A DNA stretch of 64,000 nucleotides from Mycolicibacterium baixiangningiae (GTDB lineage: Bacteria > Actinomycetota > Actinomycetes > Mycobacteriales > Mycobacteriaceae): NCBI RefSeq assembly GCF_016313185.1, contig NZ_CP066218.1, positions 3,596,001 through 3,660,000 on the forward strand, written 5' to 3'. How positions within the stretch are numbered: the first letter of the stretch is position 1; the number at the start of each line of letters is the position of its first letter. The notes under the pieces were generated by a model, which saw nothing but the letters and a program-made list of their open reading frames with translations, was not told the DNA's origin and ran no database searches. Both the position numbers and the translations under genes were made by a program. Below, in pieces: positions 40,051-49,171 of the stretch.

Positions 40051-40911
40051 ATGAGCCCGCCGAGCGACCAGGACGCGCGATGGGCAGGAGCGGGTGAGCG
40101 CATCCAGACGCTCCTGGACGCCAGCCCGGCCGGCGGCGCAGCCGCGCGCGAACGCGCCGAACAGCTGGTCGGCGAGGTCACCGACCTCTACGGCGCGGCG
40201 CTGGCCCGACTGCTGCGGCTCACCCTGACCGCAGAGCCGTCGTTGGCCGAGGCGGTCGCCGCCGATCCGCTGGTCGCCAGCCTGCTGCTGGTGCACGGCC
40301 TGCATCCGCACAGCGTCGAACGGCGGATCACCGACGCACTCGACACCGTGCGGCCTTACCTCGGCTCCCACGGCGGCGACGTCCACCTCCTCGATGTCGA
40401 CGGTGCGACGGTGCGGTTGCGCTTCTCCGGCAGCTGCCGCAGCTGCCCGTCGTCCGCGGCAACCCTCGAACTGGCCGTCGAGGACGCCGTGCGCGCCGCC
40501 GCCCCGGAGATCGACACCATCGAAGTGGTTGCCGCCGAAGCGCCTTCGACGGTGATCCCCGCCGAATCGCTGTTGGTCCGGGTGCACGGCCCCGCGAGGT
40601 GGCTGCCGGTGCCGGCGGTGGACGAGCTGGCGCCCGGGGAGGTCGGCGGTTTCGTGGTGGCGGGCACCGTGGTGCTCGCCTGCCGGCTCGGCGACGTGGT
40701 CTATGCCTACCGCGACCGTTGCCCCTCGTGCGGGCGGTCGCTGGCCGGCGCGCACCTGGACGGCGTGGACCTGGGTTGCCCCGGTTGCGGAGCCGAGTTC
40801 GATGTGGTGGCCGCCGGCGCGGGCGTCGGAGTCCCCCAGCGCCTCGACCCCGTGCCGGTCCTCAACCGGGCCGGTGTGTGGTCGATGGCGATCGCCGAAG
40901 GGGCGGCGTGA
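40051..40911 (+). CDS. hhyE: NifU-domain/four-cysteine Rieske-like fusion, likely electron carrier (HhyE-like)
   Basis: This 286-residue protein has a helical N-terminus, a NifU C-terminal-type domain (about 93-160) with Cys129 and Cys132 (SCRSCPSS), and a C-terminal domain (about 174-286). The last domain has the Rieske-like spacing CPSC(224-227)...CPGC(243-246). The Rieske histidines are replaced: all four ligands are cysteines, so it may bind a rubredoxin-type iron, zinc or an all-Cys cluster. In M. smegmatis the equivalent gene beside hhyL is proposed to pass electrons from the hydrogenase to menaquinone. It starts 3 bp after hhyL and overlaps the next gene by one base. Confidence 0.85.
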   Translation: MSPPSDQDARWAGAGERIQTLLDASPAGGAAARERAEQLVGEVTDLYGAALARLLRLTLTAEPSLAEAVAADPLVASLLLVHGLHPHSVERRITDALDTVRPYLGSHGGDVHLLDVDGATVRLRFSGSCRSCPSSAATLELAVEDAVRAAAPEIDTIEVVAAEAPSTVIPAESLLVRVHGPARWLPVPAVDELAPGEVGGFVVAGTVVLACRLGDVVYAYRDRCPSCGRSLAGAHLDGVDLGCPGCGAEFDVVAAGAGVGVPQRLDPVPVLNRAGVWSMAIAEGAA

Positions 40912-41543
40912 TGACCACCTCCGGCTACGACGTCCTGGCCCGCATCCGGGCCGCCCGGACCGCGCCCCGACCCGTCGGGGAGCGCTGCGAGATGTGCACC
41001 GAGCCGATCGCCGACGAACACCAGCACGTGGTGAATGTCGAAGACCGTCAGCTGATGTGCGTCTGCCGCGGGTGCTACCTGCTGTTCACCGACACCCACG
41101 CCCAGTTACGGTTCCGCGCGGTACCGGACCGCTACCTGGTGCTGGAGGGCTTCGGCCTCGACCGGCGTTGCTGGGAGGCGCTGCAGATCCCCGTCGGGCT
41201 GGCATTCTTCTTCCGCAACTCGGCGCTCGGACGCACCGTCGCGTTCTACCCGGGACCCGCGGGGGCGACCGAATCCGAACTCGACCTCGCGGCCTGGCAA
41301 GACGTCCGGGAGGGCGACCCGCGCGTCGACCTGCCGGCCGCCGACACCGAGGCGTTGCTGGTGCGAATGCCCGCCGAATCCAGCAGTGCCACCGGCTATC
41401 TGCTGCCGATCGACGCCTGTTACGAGCTCGTCGGCCGGTTGCGCATGCTCTGGCGCGGATTCGACGGCGGCGGGGAGGTCCGCGACTACCTCACCGGCTT
41501 CTTCGCGGCGGTCGAGGCGCGCAGCAAGGTCGTGACGCGATGA
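40911..41543 (+). CDS. DUF5947-like hydrogenase-associated protein
   Basis: This 210-residue soluble protein has an N-terminal cysteine cluster (Cys26, Cys29, Cys50, Cys52, Cys55) resembling a metal or Fe-S site, then an alpha/beta region with GLAFFFRNSALGR near 87. I recognise it as the DUF5947 family seen beside group 1h hydrogenases; its role is unknown. TGATG overlap with the upstream gene and ATGA overlap with the downstream gene imply strict co-translation. A role in electron transfer or cluster assembly is inference. Confidence 0.8.
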   Translation: MTTSGYDVLARIRAARTAPRPVGERCEMCTEPIADEHQHVVNVEDRQLMCVCRGCYLLFTDTHAQLRFRAVPDRYLVLEGFGLDRRCWEALQIPVGLAFFFRNSALGRTVAFYPGPAGATESELDLAAWQDVREGDPRVDLPAADTEALLVRMPAESSSATGYLLPIDACYELVGRLRMLWRGFDGGGEVRDYLTGFFAAVEARSKVVTR

Positions 41544-42184
41544 GCAGCGACGGGACGTTCACGGTGCTCGACGTGACACCCGAACCGTATGCGGTGACCC
41601 CGATCCTGAGTGCGAGCATCGGGATCACCGACGCCGGCGCGGATCCCGTGCACGCGATCGCGCTGCGCTGCCAGGTCCGCATCGACCCGCCGCGACGGTC
41701 CTACACCGACGCCGAGTCCGAGGGGCTGACCGACCTCTTCGGTCCGCGCGAGCGGTGGGGCGCGACCCAGCACACCTTCCTCTGGCAGCACGCCGCGACC
41801 ATGGTGCCCGGGTTCGCCGGCACCACCCGCATCGACCTTCCCCTCGCGTGCACCTACGACGTCGAGGTGGCCTCCGCCAAGTACCTCCACGCGCTGCAGG
41901 GCGGCGTGATCCCCCTGCAGTTCCTGTTCAGCGGGACCGTGTTCCGCCGCGGCGAGCACGGCTTCACCGTCGCGCAGATTCCGTGGGACCGCGAAGACCG
42001 CTACGACCTGCCGGTCGCGGTGTGGCGCGACCTCATCGCCCAGCACTACCCCGGCACCGGCTGGCTGCGGCTGCGACACGAGACCATCGCGGCGCTCGCC
42101 GCCTACCGGTCGGCCAACGGGTTGCTGTCCTGCGACGATGCGCTCACGTCGTTGATGAGGCGAGCACTGCAGGAGGTGCCATGA
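41540..42184 (+). CDS. DUF6084-like hydrogenase-associated protein
   Basis: This 214-residue protein lacks transmembrane helices and cysteine clusters. It is rich in beta-strand-like segments (YAVTPILSASIGI, HAIALRCQVRIDP, FLFSGTVFRR) with a conserved-looking IPWDRE motif near 146. It matches the DUF6084 family of hydrogenase loci, with no known function. The beta-rich pattern suggests a binding or scaffold protein, which is inference. It is coupled by 4-bp overlaps on both sides. Confidence 0.78.
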   Translation: MSSDGTFTVLDVTPEPYAVTPILSASIGITDAGADPVHAIALRCQVRIDPPRRSYTDAESEGLTDLFGPRERWGATQHTFLWQHAATMVPGFAGTTRIDLPLACTYDVEVASAKYLHALQGGVIPLQFLFSGTVFRRGEHGFTVAQIPWDREDRYDLPVAVWRDLIAQHYPGTGWLRLRHETIAALAAYRSANGLLSCDDALTSLMRRALQEVP

Positions 42185-43512
42185 CCGCCGACTGGAACCG
42201 GGCGCGCGCCGTCGCCGATGCCGTGCTCTACGAGGGCTACCTGCTCTACCCCTACCGGGCCACGTCGCGGAAGAATCAGGCGCGCTGGCAGTTCGGTGTG
42301 CTGGGTCCTCCGGGGGCGGCTGCGGCGGGCATCGGTGAAGACGACTCACTGTCGGCGCAGCTACTCGTCGAGCCGGCGGGTCGACCGACGCTGTCGTTGG
42401 CGGTGCGCTTCCTGCAGTTGCAGCGCCGCCAGGCCGAGAAAGCGTCTCCCTCAGGTGAGTTCACCCCGGTCGACGAACTCGCCACCGCCGGCGGCTCGTG
42501 GATGACGTGGGATGAAGCCGTGACCCGGGACGTGCCGGTGGACCCCGTTCCGCTGGAGACGATGACACTGCGCCTGGCGATCCACACCGGATCCGGTTGC
42601 GACATCGAGACGGTCGACGGCGGGCAGCTCGTGCGCACCCGATGCGACCTGCATGCCGAGCTGACCGTCCGCGCCCAGTCCGACGGCCCGCTGATCCGGG
42701 TGACGGTCAGCGTCCGCAACACGGGCCCGGCCGCCGACGGCAAGGACGACGCCATCGCCCGATCACTCATCGGCACCCACGTCATCGCCGAAGTCCGCGA
42801 CGGCGCCTTCGTCTCACTGCTGGAACCACCCGACGCCGTGACCGACGCCGCGGCCCGGTGTGCGCAGCACCGCTGCTACCCGGTGCTGGCCGGGCCCCCC
42901 GGTGCGCGCGACCTCGTCCTGATGTCGCCGATCATCCTCTACGACCACCCCGAGATCGCCGCGCAGAGCGAAGGGGCGCTCTACGATTCGACCGAGATCG
43001 ACGAGATCCTCACGCTGCGCGTCATGACGATGACCGAGCAGGAGAAGGCCCAGGCCCGCGCCACCGACCCGCTCGCCGCCGCGATCATCGATCGTTGCGA
43101 CGCGATGTCGCCGGAGGCGATGCTCAACCTGCACGGGGTGCTGCGCGAACCGCACGCTGGCGACCCACCGCTGATCCCCGAGATACCCGACGGGGTCGAC
43201 TGGTGGGACCCGCTCGCCGACACCGCCGTGGCACCCGAACGGGACGCCGTGCTGGTCGGCGGGGTCCGCGTCTGCCGCGGCAGCCCGGTGCGCCTGCACC
43301 CGTCGCGGCGCGCCGATGCCCAGGACCTGTTCTACGCCGACCGGCTCGCCCACGTCGCCTCGGTGCACGAGACGGTCGACGGCGACGCGCAGATCGGCGT
43401 CGTCCTCGACGACGATCCCGGCGCCGACCTGCACGACGTATACGGGCGCTATCTCTACTTCGCACCCGACGAACTCGAACCGATCAACGAAGGGAGCCCG
43501 TCATGGAGGTAG
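42181..43512 (+). CDS. Uncharacterised hydrogenase-locus protein, 443 residues
   Basis: I do not recognise a named family. The protein is soluble, without a signal peptide. It begins AVLYEGYLLYPYRATSRKNQ, is beta-rich to about residue 285, then has a helical part (EQEKAQARATDPLAAAIIDR near 287) and a C-terminal domain with GVRVCRGSPVRLHPSRRADAQD near 361. Homologues sit in group 1h hydrogenase clusters, to my memory. Tight overlap with DUF6084 and the microprotein points to a shared role in assembly or electron delivery. Confidence 0.78.
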   Translation: MTADWNRARAVADAVLYEGYLLYPYRATSRKNQARWQFGVLGPPGAAAAGIGEDDSLSAQLLVEPAGRPTLSLAVRFLQLQRRQAEKASPSGEFTPVDELATAGGSWMTWDEAVTRDVPVDPVPLETMTLRLAIHTGSGCDIETVDGGQLVRTRCDLHAELTVRAQSDGPLIRVTVSVRNTGPAADGKDDAIARSLIGTHVIAEVRDGAFVSLLEPPDAVTDAAARCAQHRCYPVLAGPPGARDLVLMSPIILYDHPEIAAQSEGALYDSTEIDEILTLRVMTMTEQEKAQARATDPLAAAIIDRCDAMSPEAMLNLHGVLREPHAGDPPLIPEIPDGVDWWDPLADTAVAPERDAVLVGGVRVCRGSPVRLHPSRRADAQDLFYADRLAHVASVHETVDGDAQIGVVLDDDPGADLHDVYGRYLYFAPDELEPINEGSPSWR

Positions 43513-43622
43513 TCGGCTGGATCGCCGTGGTCCTCACGGCGATCATCTTGCTGTTCGCGGTCATTCTGGGGCTGCGTTCCGTACCGGATGCCAGGCGCTA
43601 TCTGAAGATCCGCCGGATGTGA
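43503..43622 (+). CDS. 39-residue single-helix membrane microprotein (DUF6893-like)
   Basis: This tiny gene encodes one transmembrane helix (about residues 5-24) and a basic tail ending in DARRYLKIRRM. It overlaps the preceding gene by 10 bp and the following protease gene by 4 bp (GTGA), so it is embedded in the operon. The conserved tail resembles small proteins of the DUF6893 type. Being the only membrane protein in the hydrogenase locus, it could anchor the soluble hydrogenase or its electron carrier to the membrane; that is inference. Confidence 0.75.
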   Translation: MEVVGWIAVVLTAIILLFAVILGLRSVPDARRYLKIRRM

Positions 43623-44116
43623 GCGAAGGTGACGTCACGTCCGGCATCCTGATCGCCGGTATCGGCAACATCTTCCTCGGCGACGACGGGTTCGGTCCCG
43701 AGGTGATCCGCCATGCCGCGCCCGGAATCACCGATCCGCGGGCCCGCGCAGTGGATTACGGCATCCGCGGTATGCACCTGGCCTACGATCTGCTCGACGG
43801 CTGGGGGCTGCTCGTACTCGTCGACGCCGTGCCGAGCCGCGGCGCGCCGGGTACGGTGCACGTTTTCGAGGCGGACATCGAAAACACCGGTCGCGCTGTC
43901 GGTGTCGACGCCCACGCGATGGACCCTGCGGCCGTCTTCGCCAGCCTCGCCGCGCTCGGCGGACGCCCACCGCACACGGTGGTGGTCGGCTGTGAGGTCG
44001 CCAGCGTGACGGAGGGCATCGGGTTGAGCGTCCCGGTCGCCGCGGCCGTACCCATCGCAGTGCAGGCGGTCGAGACCGTGGTGGCGGGCCGGTTGGCCCC
44101 GACGGGACCGGGGTGA
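43619..44116 (+). CDS. Hydrogenase maturation endopeptidase (HupD/HyaD family)
   Basis: This 165-residue protease family member clips the C-terminal tail of the large subunit after nickel insertion. GIGNIFLGDDGFGPEV near residues 13-28 contains the conserved acidic residue used to sense nickel, and DYGIRGMHLAYDL lies near 42-54. The GTG at 43619 overlaps the microprotein stop. Its expected substrate is HhyL, cut after His576. Confidence 0.92.
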   Translation: MSEGDVTSGILIAGIGNIFLGDDGFGPEVIRHAAPGITDPRARAVDYGIRGMHLAYDLLDGWGLLVLVDAVPSRGAPGTVHVFEADIENTGRAVGVDAHAMDPAAVFASLAALGGRPPHTVVVGCEVASVTEGIGLSVPVAAAVPIAVQAVETVVAGRLAPTGPG

Positions 44117-44121
44117 GGTCG

Positions 44122-44382
44122 ATGTGCCTCGGGATCCCCGGCCGGGTGGTGCGGATGGTGGAGGGCTACGGCGACCAGCTCGCCCTCGTCGATGTCGCCG
44201 GGGAGCACCGCAAGGTGAACGTGGGCATGTTGCCGGAGGAGACGTTCGTATCCGGCGACTGGGTGATCATCCACATGGGGTTCGTCGTCGAGAAGACCGA
44301 TCACGCCGGTGCGGCCGCGGCGCTGGCCGGGCTCGAGCTCATGGCCCACGGTACGGTGCCGGATGCGGGGCCCGCACCGTGA
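44122..44382 (+). CDS. hypC: HypC/HupF-family hydrogenase chaperone, copy 1
   Basis: HypC carries the Fe(CN)2CO unit with HypD and delivers it to the large-subunit precursor. The 86-residue protein starts MCLGIPGRVV with the essential Cys2, so I use the ATG at 44122 rather than the upstream GTG at 44113. Its stop overlaps the hypF start (GTGA). A second hypC follows hypF. Confidence 0.93.
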   Translation: MCLGIPGRVVRMVEGYGDQLALVDVAGEHRKVNVGMLPEETFVSGDWVIIHMGFVVEKTDHAGAAAALAGLELMAHGTVPDAGPAP

Positions 44383-46652
44383 CGCGCCGGCGGATGCGGA
44401 TGTGCGTGCACGGCGTGGTGCAGGGCGTCGGCTTCCGGCCGTTCGTGTACACCACGGCCACCGCGCTGGGGCTGTCCGGTTCGGTGCGCAACGACAGCGC
44501 GGGCGCCGTCATCGAGGTGGAGGGTGCCGCGGATGCGCTGGCCACTTTCCACGACCGGGTGCGCGACCAGCCGCCGCCGCTCGCCGTCATCGAGCGCATC
44601 GAGACCGCCGAGGTGCCGGCGGCCGGGGGAACCGGGTTCTTCATCGCCGACACGTCACGCGGCGGCGGGCGCACGCTGGCCTCGCCCGACGTGGCGATGT
44701 GCGCGCAATGCGCTTCCGAGCAACGGGATCCGCGGAACCGCCGCTATCGTCACCCGTTCGTCAACTGCACGAACTGCGGGCCGCGGTTCACCATCATCTC
44801 CTCGCTCCCCTACGACCGCGCTGCCACCTCGATGGCCGGGTTCGCCATGTGCCCCGACTGCGCCCGCGAATACGCAGACCCCACCGACCGCAGGTTCCAC
44901 GCACAGCCCGTGTGCTGCCCCTCGTGCGGGCCCACGCTGTCGTTCCGGTCGGCGGGCGCACCCGTCAGCACCGGTGAGGACGCGCTGGCCGGGGCGCGGC
45001 GACTGCTGCGCGACGGCGGGGTGCTGGCGGTCAAGGGGATCGGCGGCTACCACCTGGCGTGTGACGCCGCAGACCGGGCGGCGGTCGCCGAACTGCGCCG
45101 CCGCAAGCGCCGCGGTGACAAACCGTTCGCCGTCATGGCAGCCGACCTCGACACCGCTGGACGGATCATCGTCCTCGACGAACCGACGCGCCATTTGCTC
45201 GCCGGGCCGCAACGACCGATCGTGCTGGCGGCGCGCCGGACCGGGGCGCAGGTGGCGGCGAACGTGGCACCGGCCAACCCCGATCTTGGTGTGCTGCTGG
45301 CTTATTCGCCGCTGCACACCCTGCTGTTCGGGCTGCCCGGCGATGAGCCCGGCCCGCAGGTGTTGATCATGACGTCGGGCAACCTCGCCGGCGAGCCGCT
45401 GTGCTACCGCGACGACGACGCGCTCGACCGGTTGTCGGGAATCGCCGACGGGTGGCTGCTGCACGACCGGCCGATCCTCGTGCCGTGCGACGACTCCGTG
45501 GTGCGGGTGCTCGACGGCAGGGAACTGCCCGTCCGGCGGTCCCGGGGCTACGCCCCCCTGCCGGTCGCGCTGCCCGTCGCGGTCTCGCCGACGCTGGCCG
45601 TCGGGGCGGATCTGAAGAACACGATGGCGCTCGCCGACGGCCGGTACGCCTGGCTGAGCCAGCACATCGGCGATATGGACGACTTGACGACGCTGTCGGC
45701 CTTCACCGCGGCCGAACAGCATCTGCGCCAGCTCACCGGCGTCACCCCCGTGGTGGTGGCAGCCGATGCCCACCCGCGGTACCGCTCGACGGCCTGGGCG
45801 CACCGGCACGCCGGTGGGCGACCGGTGCGGGCGGTACAGCACCACCACGCCCACATCGCAGCGGTGATGGCCGAGCACGGCCTCGACGGCTCGCAGCCGG
45901 TCCTCGGGTTCGCCTTCGACGGAACGGGTTTCGGGCCCGACGGTGCGGTCTGGGGCGGCGAGGTGCTGGTGGCCGATTACAAGGGTTACCGCAGGGTCGC
46001 CGCGCTGCGATACGTGCCGCTGCCCGGCGGCGACGTCAGTGTGCGGCGCCCCTACCGGATGGCGCTGGCCCATCTGTGGGCGGCGGGATTGCCCTGGGAT
46101 GAGGGTCTGGCTCCCGTACAGGCGTGCCCGGACGACGAGCGCCGGGTGCTGCGCCACCAGCTCGACACCGGACTGCACTGTGCGCCGACGTCGAGCATGG
46201 GCCGGCTGTTCGACGGGGTCGCCGCGCTCGCCGGCGTGCGGCAGACCGTCGACTACGAGGCCCAGGCGGCGATCGAGTTCGAGGGGCTCGCGCGCACGGC
46301 AGCCGGTGCCACGGCGCCGTACTGGTTCACCGTCGACGACCGCGCGGCGCCGGCGGTCATCGACCCCACCCCGGTGCTGCGCGCGGTCGTCGGCGATGCG
46401 CTGCACGGGGTGCCGGCCGCGCTGATCGGGTGGCGGTTCCACCGCGCCTTGGCCGACCTCGTCGTGCGGTTGGCCGACGGCACCGAATCGGTCGTGGCGC
46501 TTTCCGGCGGGGTGTTCCAGAACTCACTGCTGCTGCGAATGGTGCTGGGCGGGTTGGCAGCTCGCGGCATACGGGTGATCACCCACCACCGGGTGCCGCC
46601 GAACGACGGCGGTATCGCGCTGGGTCAGTTGATGGTCGCCAATGCCGGGTGA
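44379..46652 (+). CDS. hypF: Carbamoyltransferase HypF
   Basis: HypF makes the cyanide ligands: it transfers carbamoyl from carbamoyl phosphate to the HypE C-terminal cysteine. The 757-residue protein shows the full layout. An acylphosphatase domain (HGVVQGVGFRPF, Arg20) comes first, then two zinc fingers (Cys108/111/130/133 and Cys158/161/180/183), a YrdC-like domain (about 200-390) and a Kae1/TobZ-like domain with HHHAHIAAVMAEHG near 488. GTG 44379 overlaps hypC. Confidence 0.96.
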   Translation: MTRRRMRMCVHGVVQGVGFRPFVYTTATALGLSGSVRNDSAGAVIEVEGAADALATFHDRVRDQPPPLAVIERIETAEVPAAGGTGFFIADTSRGGGRTLASPDVAMCAQCASEQRDPRNRRYRHPFVNCTNCGPRFTIISSLPYDRAATSMAGFAMCPDCAREYADPTDRRFHAQPVCCPSCGPTLSFRSAGAPVSTGEDALAGARRLLRDGGVLAVKGIGGYHLACDAADRAAVAELRRRKRRGDKPFAVMAADLDTAGRIIVLDEPTRHLLAGPQRPIVLAARRTGAQVAANVAPANPDLGVLLAYSPLHTLLFGLPGDEPGPQVLIMTSGNLAGEPLCYRDDDALDRLSGIADGWLLHDRPILVPCDDSVVRVLDGRELPVRRSRGYAPLPVALPVAVSPTLAVGADLKNTMALADGRYAWLSQHIGDMDDLTTLSAFTAAEQHLRQLTGVTPVVVAADAHPRYRSTAWAHRHAGGRPVRAVQHHHAHIAAVMAEHGLDGSQPVLGFAFDGTGFGPDGAVWGGEVLVADYKGYRRVAALRYVPLPGGDVSVRRPYRMALAHLWAAGLPWDEGLAPVQACPDDERRVLRHQLDTGLHCAPTSSMGRLFDGVAALAGVRQTVDYEAQAAIEFEGLARTAAGATAPYWFTVDDRAAPAVIDPTPVLRAVVGDALHGVPAALIGWRFHRALADLVVRLADGTESVVALSGGVFQNSLLLRMVLGGLAARGIRVITHHRVPPNDGGIALGQLMVANAG

Positions 46653-46683
46653 CGGGTCGGGACCTTGAGAAAGGAGGACGCCG

Positions 46684-46983
46684 ATGTGTCTGGCGGTTCC
46701 GGGAAAGATCGTGAGCGTGTGCGACCGCGACGGCACGTTGATGGCCGTCGTCGATTTCGGCGGCATCAGGAAAGACGTGTGCCTGCAGTACATCCCGGAC
46801 GCGCAGCCCGGGCAGTACGTCGTTGTACACGTCGGGTTCGCGATTCAGCGCCTCGACGAGGAGTCGGCGATGCGCACGCTGCGCGAGTTCGAACATCTCG
46901 GCGTGCTCGCCGAGGAGTTCGGTGACGGGTTCGAGCTGGCCGCCCGGCAGGCCGGTGTGGCCAACCCCGACAGCGGGAGGTGA
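46684..46983 (+). CDS. hypC: HypC/HupF-family hydrogenase chaperone, copy 2
   Basis: This is a second HypC, 99 residues, starting [10 protein letters not shown] with Cys2. It differs from copy 1 by a longer helical tail ([19 protein letters not shown]). AAAGGAGG precedes the ATG. It overlaps the start region of hypD, the classical HypC partner, so this copy may form the HypCD complex while copy 1 escorts HhyL; that division is inference. Confidence 0.93.
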   Translation: MCLAVPGKIVSVCDRDGTLMAVVDFGGIRKDVCLQYIPDAQPGQYVVVHVGFAIQRLDEESAMRTLREFEHLGVLAEEFGDGFELAARQAGVANPDSGR

Positions 46984-46988
46984 CAGGA

Positions 46989-48089
46989 GTGAAGTACCTG
47001 GACGAGTTCAGCGACCCCCACCTGGCGGCCAAACTCGTGACACAGATCAAGGCGGTCACCACGCGGCGCTGGGCGATCATGGAAGTGTGTGGCGGACAGA
47101 CTCATTCGATCATCCGCCATGGTATCGACCAGCTGCTGCCGGACCAGATCGAGATGATCCACGGCCCGGGGTGTCCGGTGTGCGTCACTCCGCTGGAGAT
47201 CATCGACAAGGCGCTGGAGATCGCGTCCCGCCCGGAGGTGATCTTCTGCTCGTTCGGCGACATGCTGCGGGTGCCGGGCAGTGCGAAGGATCTGTTCCGG
47301 GTCAAGAGCGAGGGCGGCGACGTGCGGGTGGTGTACTCACCTCTGGACGCGCTGGGGTTGGCGCGAGCGAATCCGGACCGGCAGGTGGTGTTCTTCGGCA
47401 TCGGATTCGAGACCACCGCTCCGGCCAACGCCATGACCGTGTACGAGGCCAAGCGCCTCGGCATCGCCAACTTCTCCCTGCTGGTGTCGCATGTGCTGGT
47501 GCCGCCGGCGATCTCGGCGATCATGGAGTCCCCCAGCTGCCGCGTGCAGGCGTTCCTCGCCGCCGGCCACGTCTGCTCGGTGATGGGCACCGGTGAGTAT
47601 CCGTCGCTGTGCGACAGGTACGCCATCCCCATCGTCGTGACCGGGTTCGAGCCGCTCGACATCCTGGAAGGCATCCGGCGCACGGTCATCCAGCTCGAGT
47701 CGGGCCGCCACGAGCTCGAGAACGCCTATCCGCGCGCCGTGCGCGACGACGGCAATCCGGCGGCCAAGGCGATGCTCGCCGACGTCTTCGAGATCACCGA
47801 CCGCAGCTGGCGCGGCATCGGGATGATCCCGGGCAGCGGCTGGCGGCTCGCCCCCGCCTACCGCGAGTTCGACGCCGAGCGCCGCTTCGCGGTGACCGGC
47901 ATCCACACCGAGGAGTCGGCGCTGTGCCGGTCGGGTGAAGTGCTGCAGGGCCTCCTCAAACCGCACGAGTGCGCGGCGTTCGGCACGGTGTGCACCCCTC
48001 GCAATCCCCTCGGCGCGACGATGGTGTCGTCGGAGGGCGCCTGTGCGGCCTACTACCTGTACCGCCGCCTCGAGGTGAGCCATGCCTGA
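46989..48089 (+). CDS. hypD: Hydrogenase Fe-cofactor assembly protein HypD
   Basis: HypD is the Fe-S protein on which the Fe(CN)2CO unit is built with HypC. The 366-residue protein starts at GTG 46989 to give the family start MKYLDEF, and has Cys34 in CGGQTH and the GPGCPVC motif near 60. GGGAGG lies 8 bp upstream. A GTG at 46980 overlapping the hypC stop is the alternative. Its 3' end overlaps hypE by 8 bp. Confidence 0.95.
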   Translation: MKYLDEFSDPHLAAKLVTQIKAVTTRRWAIMEVCGGQTHSIIRHGIDQLLPDQIEMIHGPGCPVCVTPLEIIDKALEIASRPEVIFCSFGDMLRVPGSAKDLFRVKSEGGDVRVVYSPLDALGLARANPDRQVVFFGIGFETTAPANAMTVYEAKRLGIANFSLLVSHVLVPPAISAIMESPSCRVQAFLAAGHVCSVMGTGEYPSLCDRYAIPIVVTGFEPLDILEGIRRTVIQLESGRHELENAYPRAVRDDGNPAAKAMLADVFEITDRSWRGIGMIPGSGWRLAPAYREFDAERRFAVTGIHTEESALCRSGEVLQGLLKPHECAAFGTVCTPRNPLGATMVSSEGACAAYYLYRRLEVSHA

Positions 48090-49170
48090 GATGCGCGCCA
48101 TGGACACGCCGCCGACGGCGGCCATCGACATCGAGAGCTGGGTGTGCCCGGCCCCCCTGCGGGATTCCCCGAACATCGTCATGGGTCACGGCGGCGGGGG
48201 CGCCATGTCGGGTGAGCTGATCGAGCACCTGTTCCTGCCCGCGTTCGGCCCGGCCGCCGACGCCGCGATGGGCGACTCGGCCGTCGTCGAATTCAACGGC
48301 ACCCGGTTGGCGTTCTCCACCGACTCGTTCGTCGTCAAACCGATGGTGTTCCCCGGCGGCACAATCGGTGACCTGGCGGTCAACGGCACGGTCAACGACC
48401 TCGCCATGGCGGGCGCGGTGCCCGCGGTGCTCTCGACGGCGTTCATCCTCGAGGAGGGCACCGCACTCGACGAGTTGGCCCGGGTCGCCCAGGCGGTCGG
48501 CACCGCGGCGCTGGCCGCGGGGGTCAAGCTGGTCACCGGCGACACCAAGGTCGTCGACTCCGGGCACGGCGACGGGATCTACCTCAACACCAGCGGTATC
48601 GGGATGATCGACCCGCGTGCCGACATCCGGCCGCAACGCGCGGCCGCAGGTGACGCCGTCATCGTCAGCGGTGACATCGGCGTGCACGGGGTGGCGGTGA
48701 TGAGCTGTCGCGAAGGCCTCGAGTTCGGCACCAGCATCGCCAGCGACACCGCGCCACTGCACGGACTCGTCGCGGCGATGATCGACACCGGCGCCGACAT
48801 CCATGCGCTGCGTGACCCCACCCGCGGCGGAGTGGCCGCCACGCTCAACGAGATCGCGCAGGCCGCCGGGGTCGGCGTCGCCCTCGACGAACGGGCCCTG
48901 CCGATACCACCCGAGGTTCGCGACGCCTGCGGTCTGCTCGGCCTGGACCCGATGTACGTGGCGAACGAGGGCAAGCTGGTGGCGTTCGTTCCGGCCGCGG
49001 ACGCCGATCGGGTGGTCGAGGCGATGCGGGGCCATCCGCTGGGCGCCCGGGCCGTCGTCGTCGGCGCCTGCGTCGCCGACCATGCCGGGATCGTGGTGGC
49101 CCGGACCGCGCTCGGCGGAACCCGAGTGGTGGATCTGCCTATCGGCGAACAGCTTCCGCGGATCTGCTGA
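48082..49170 (+). CDS. hypE: Thiocarbamate dehydratase HypE
   Basis: HypE converts the carbamoyl group received from HypF into a thiocyanate on its C-terminal cysteine. The 362-residue protein has the ATP-binding [13 protein letters not shown] motif near 35-47, a TGDTKVV segment near 153, [15 protein letters not shown] near 249 and the required C-terminal PRIC. The protein starts about 25 residues earlier than short homologues. It overlaps hypD and is followed after one base by the next gene. Confidence 0.96.
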   Translation: MPEMRAMDTPPTAAIDIESWVCPAPLRDSPNIVMGHGGGGAMSGELIEHLFLPAFGPAADAAMGDSAVVEFNGTRLAFSTDSFVVKPMVFPGGTIGDLAVNGTVNDLAMAGAVPAVLSTAFILEEGTALDELARVAQAVGTAALAAGVKLVTGDTKVVDSGHGDGIYLNTSGIGMIDPRADIRPQRAAAGDAVIVSGDIGVHGVAVMSCREGLEFGTSIASDTAPLHGLVAAMIDTGADIHALRDPTRGGVAATLNEIAQAAGVGVALDERALPIPPEVRDACGLLGLDPMYVANEGKLVAFVPAADADRVVEAMRGHPLGARAVVVGACVADHAGIVVARTALGGTRVVDLPIGEQLPRIC

Positions 49171-49171
49171 C

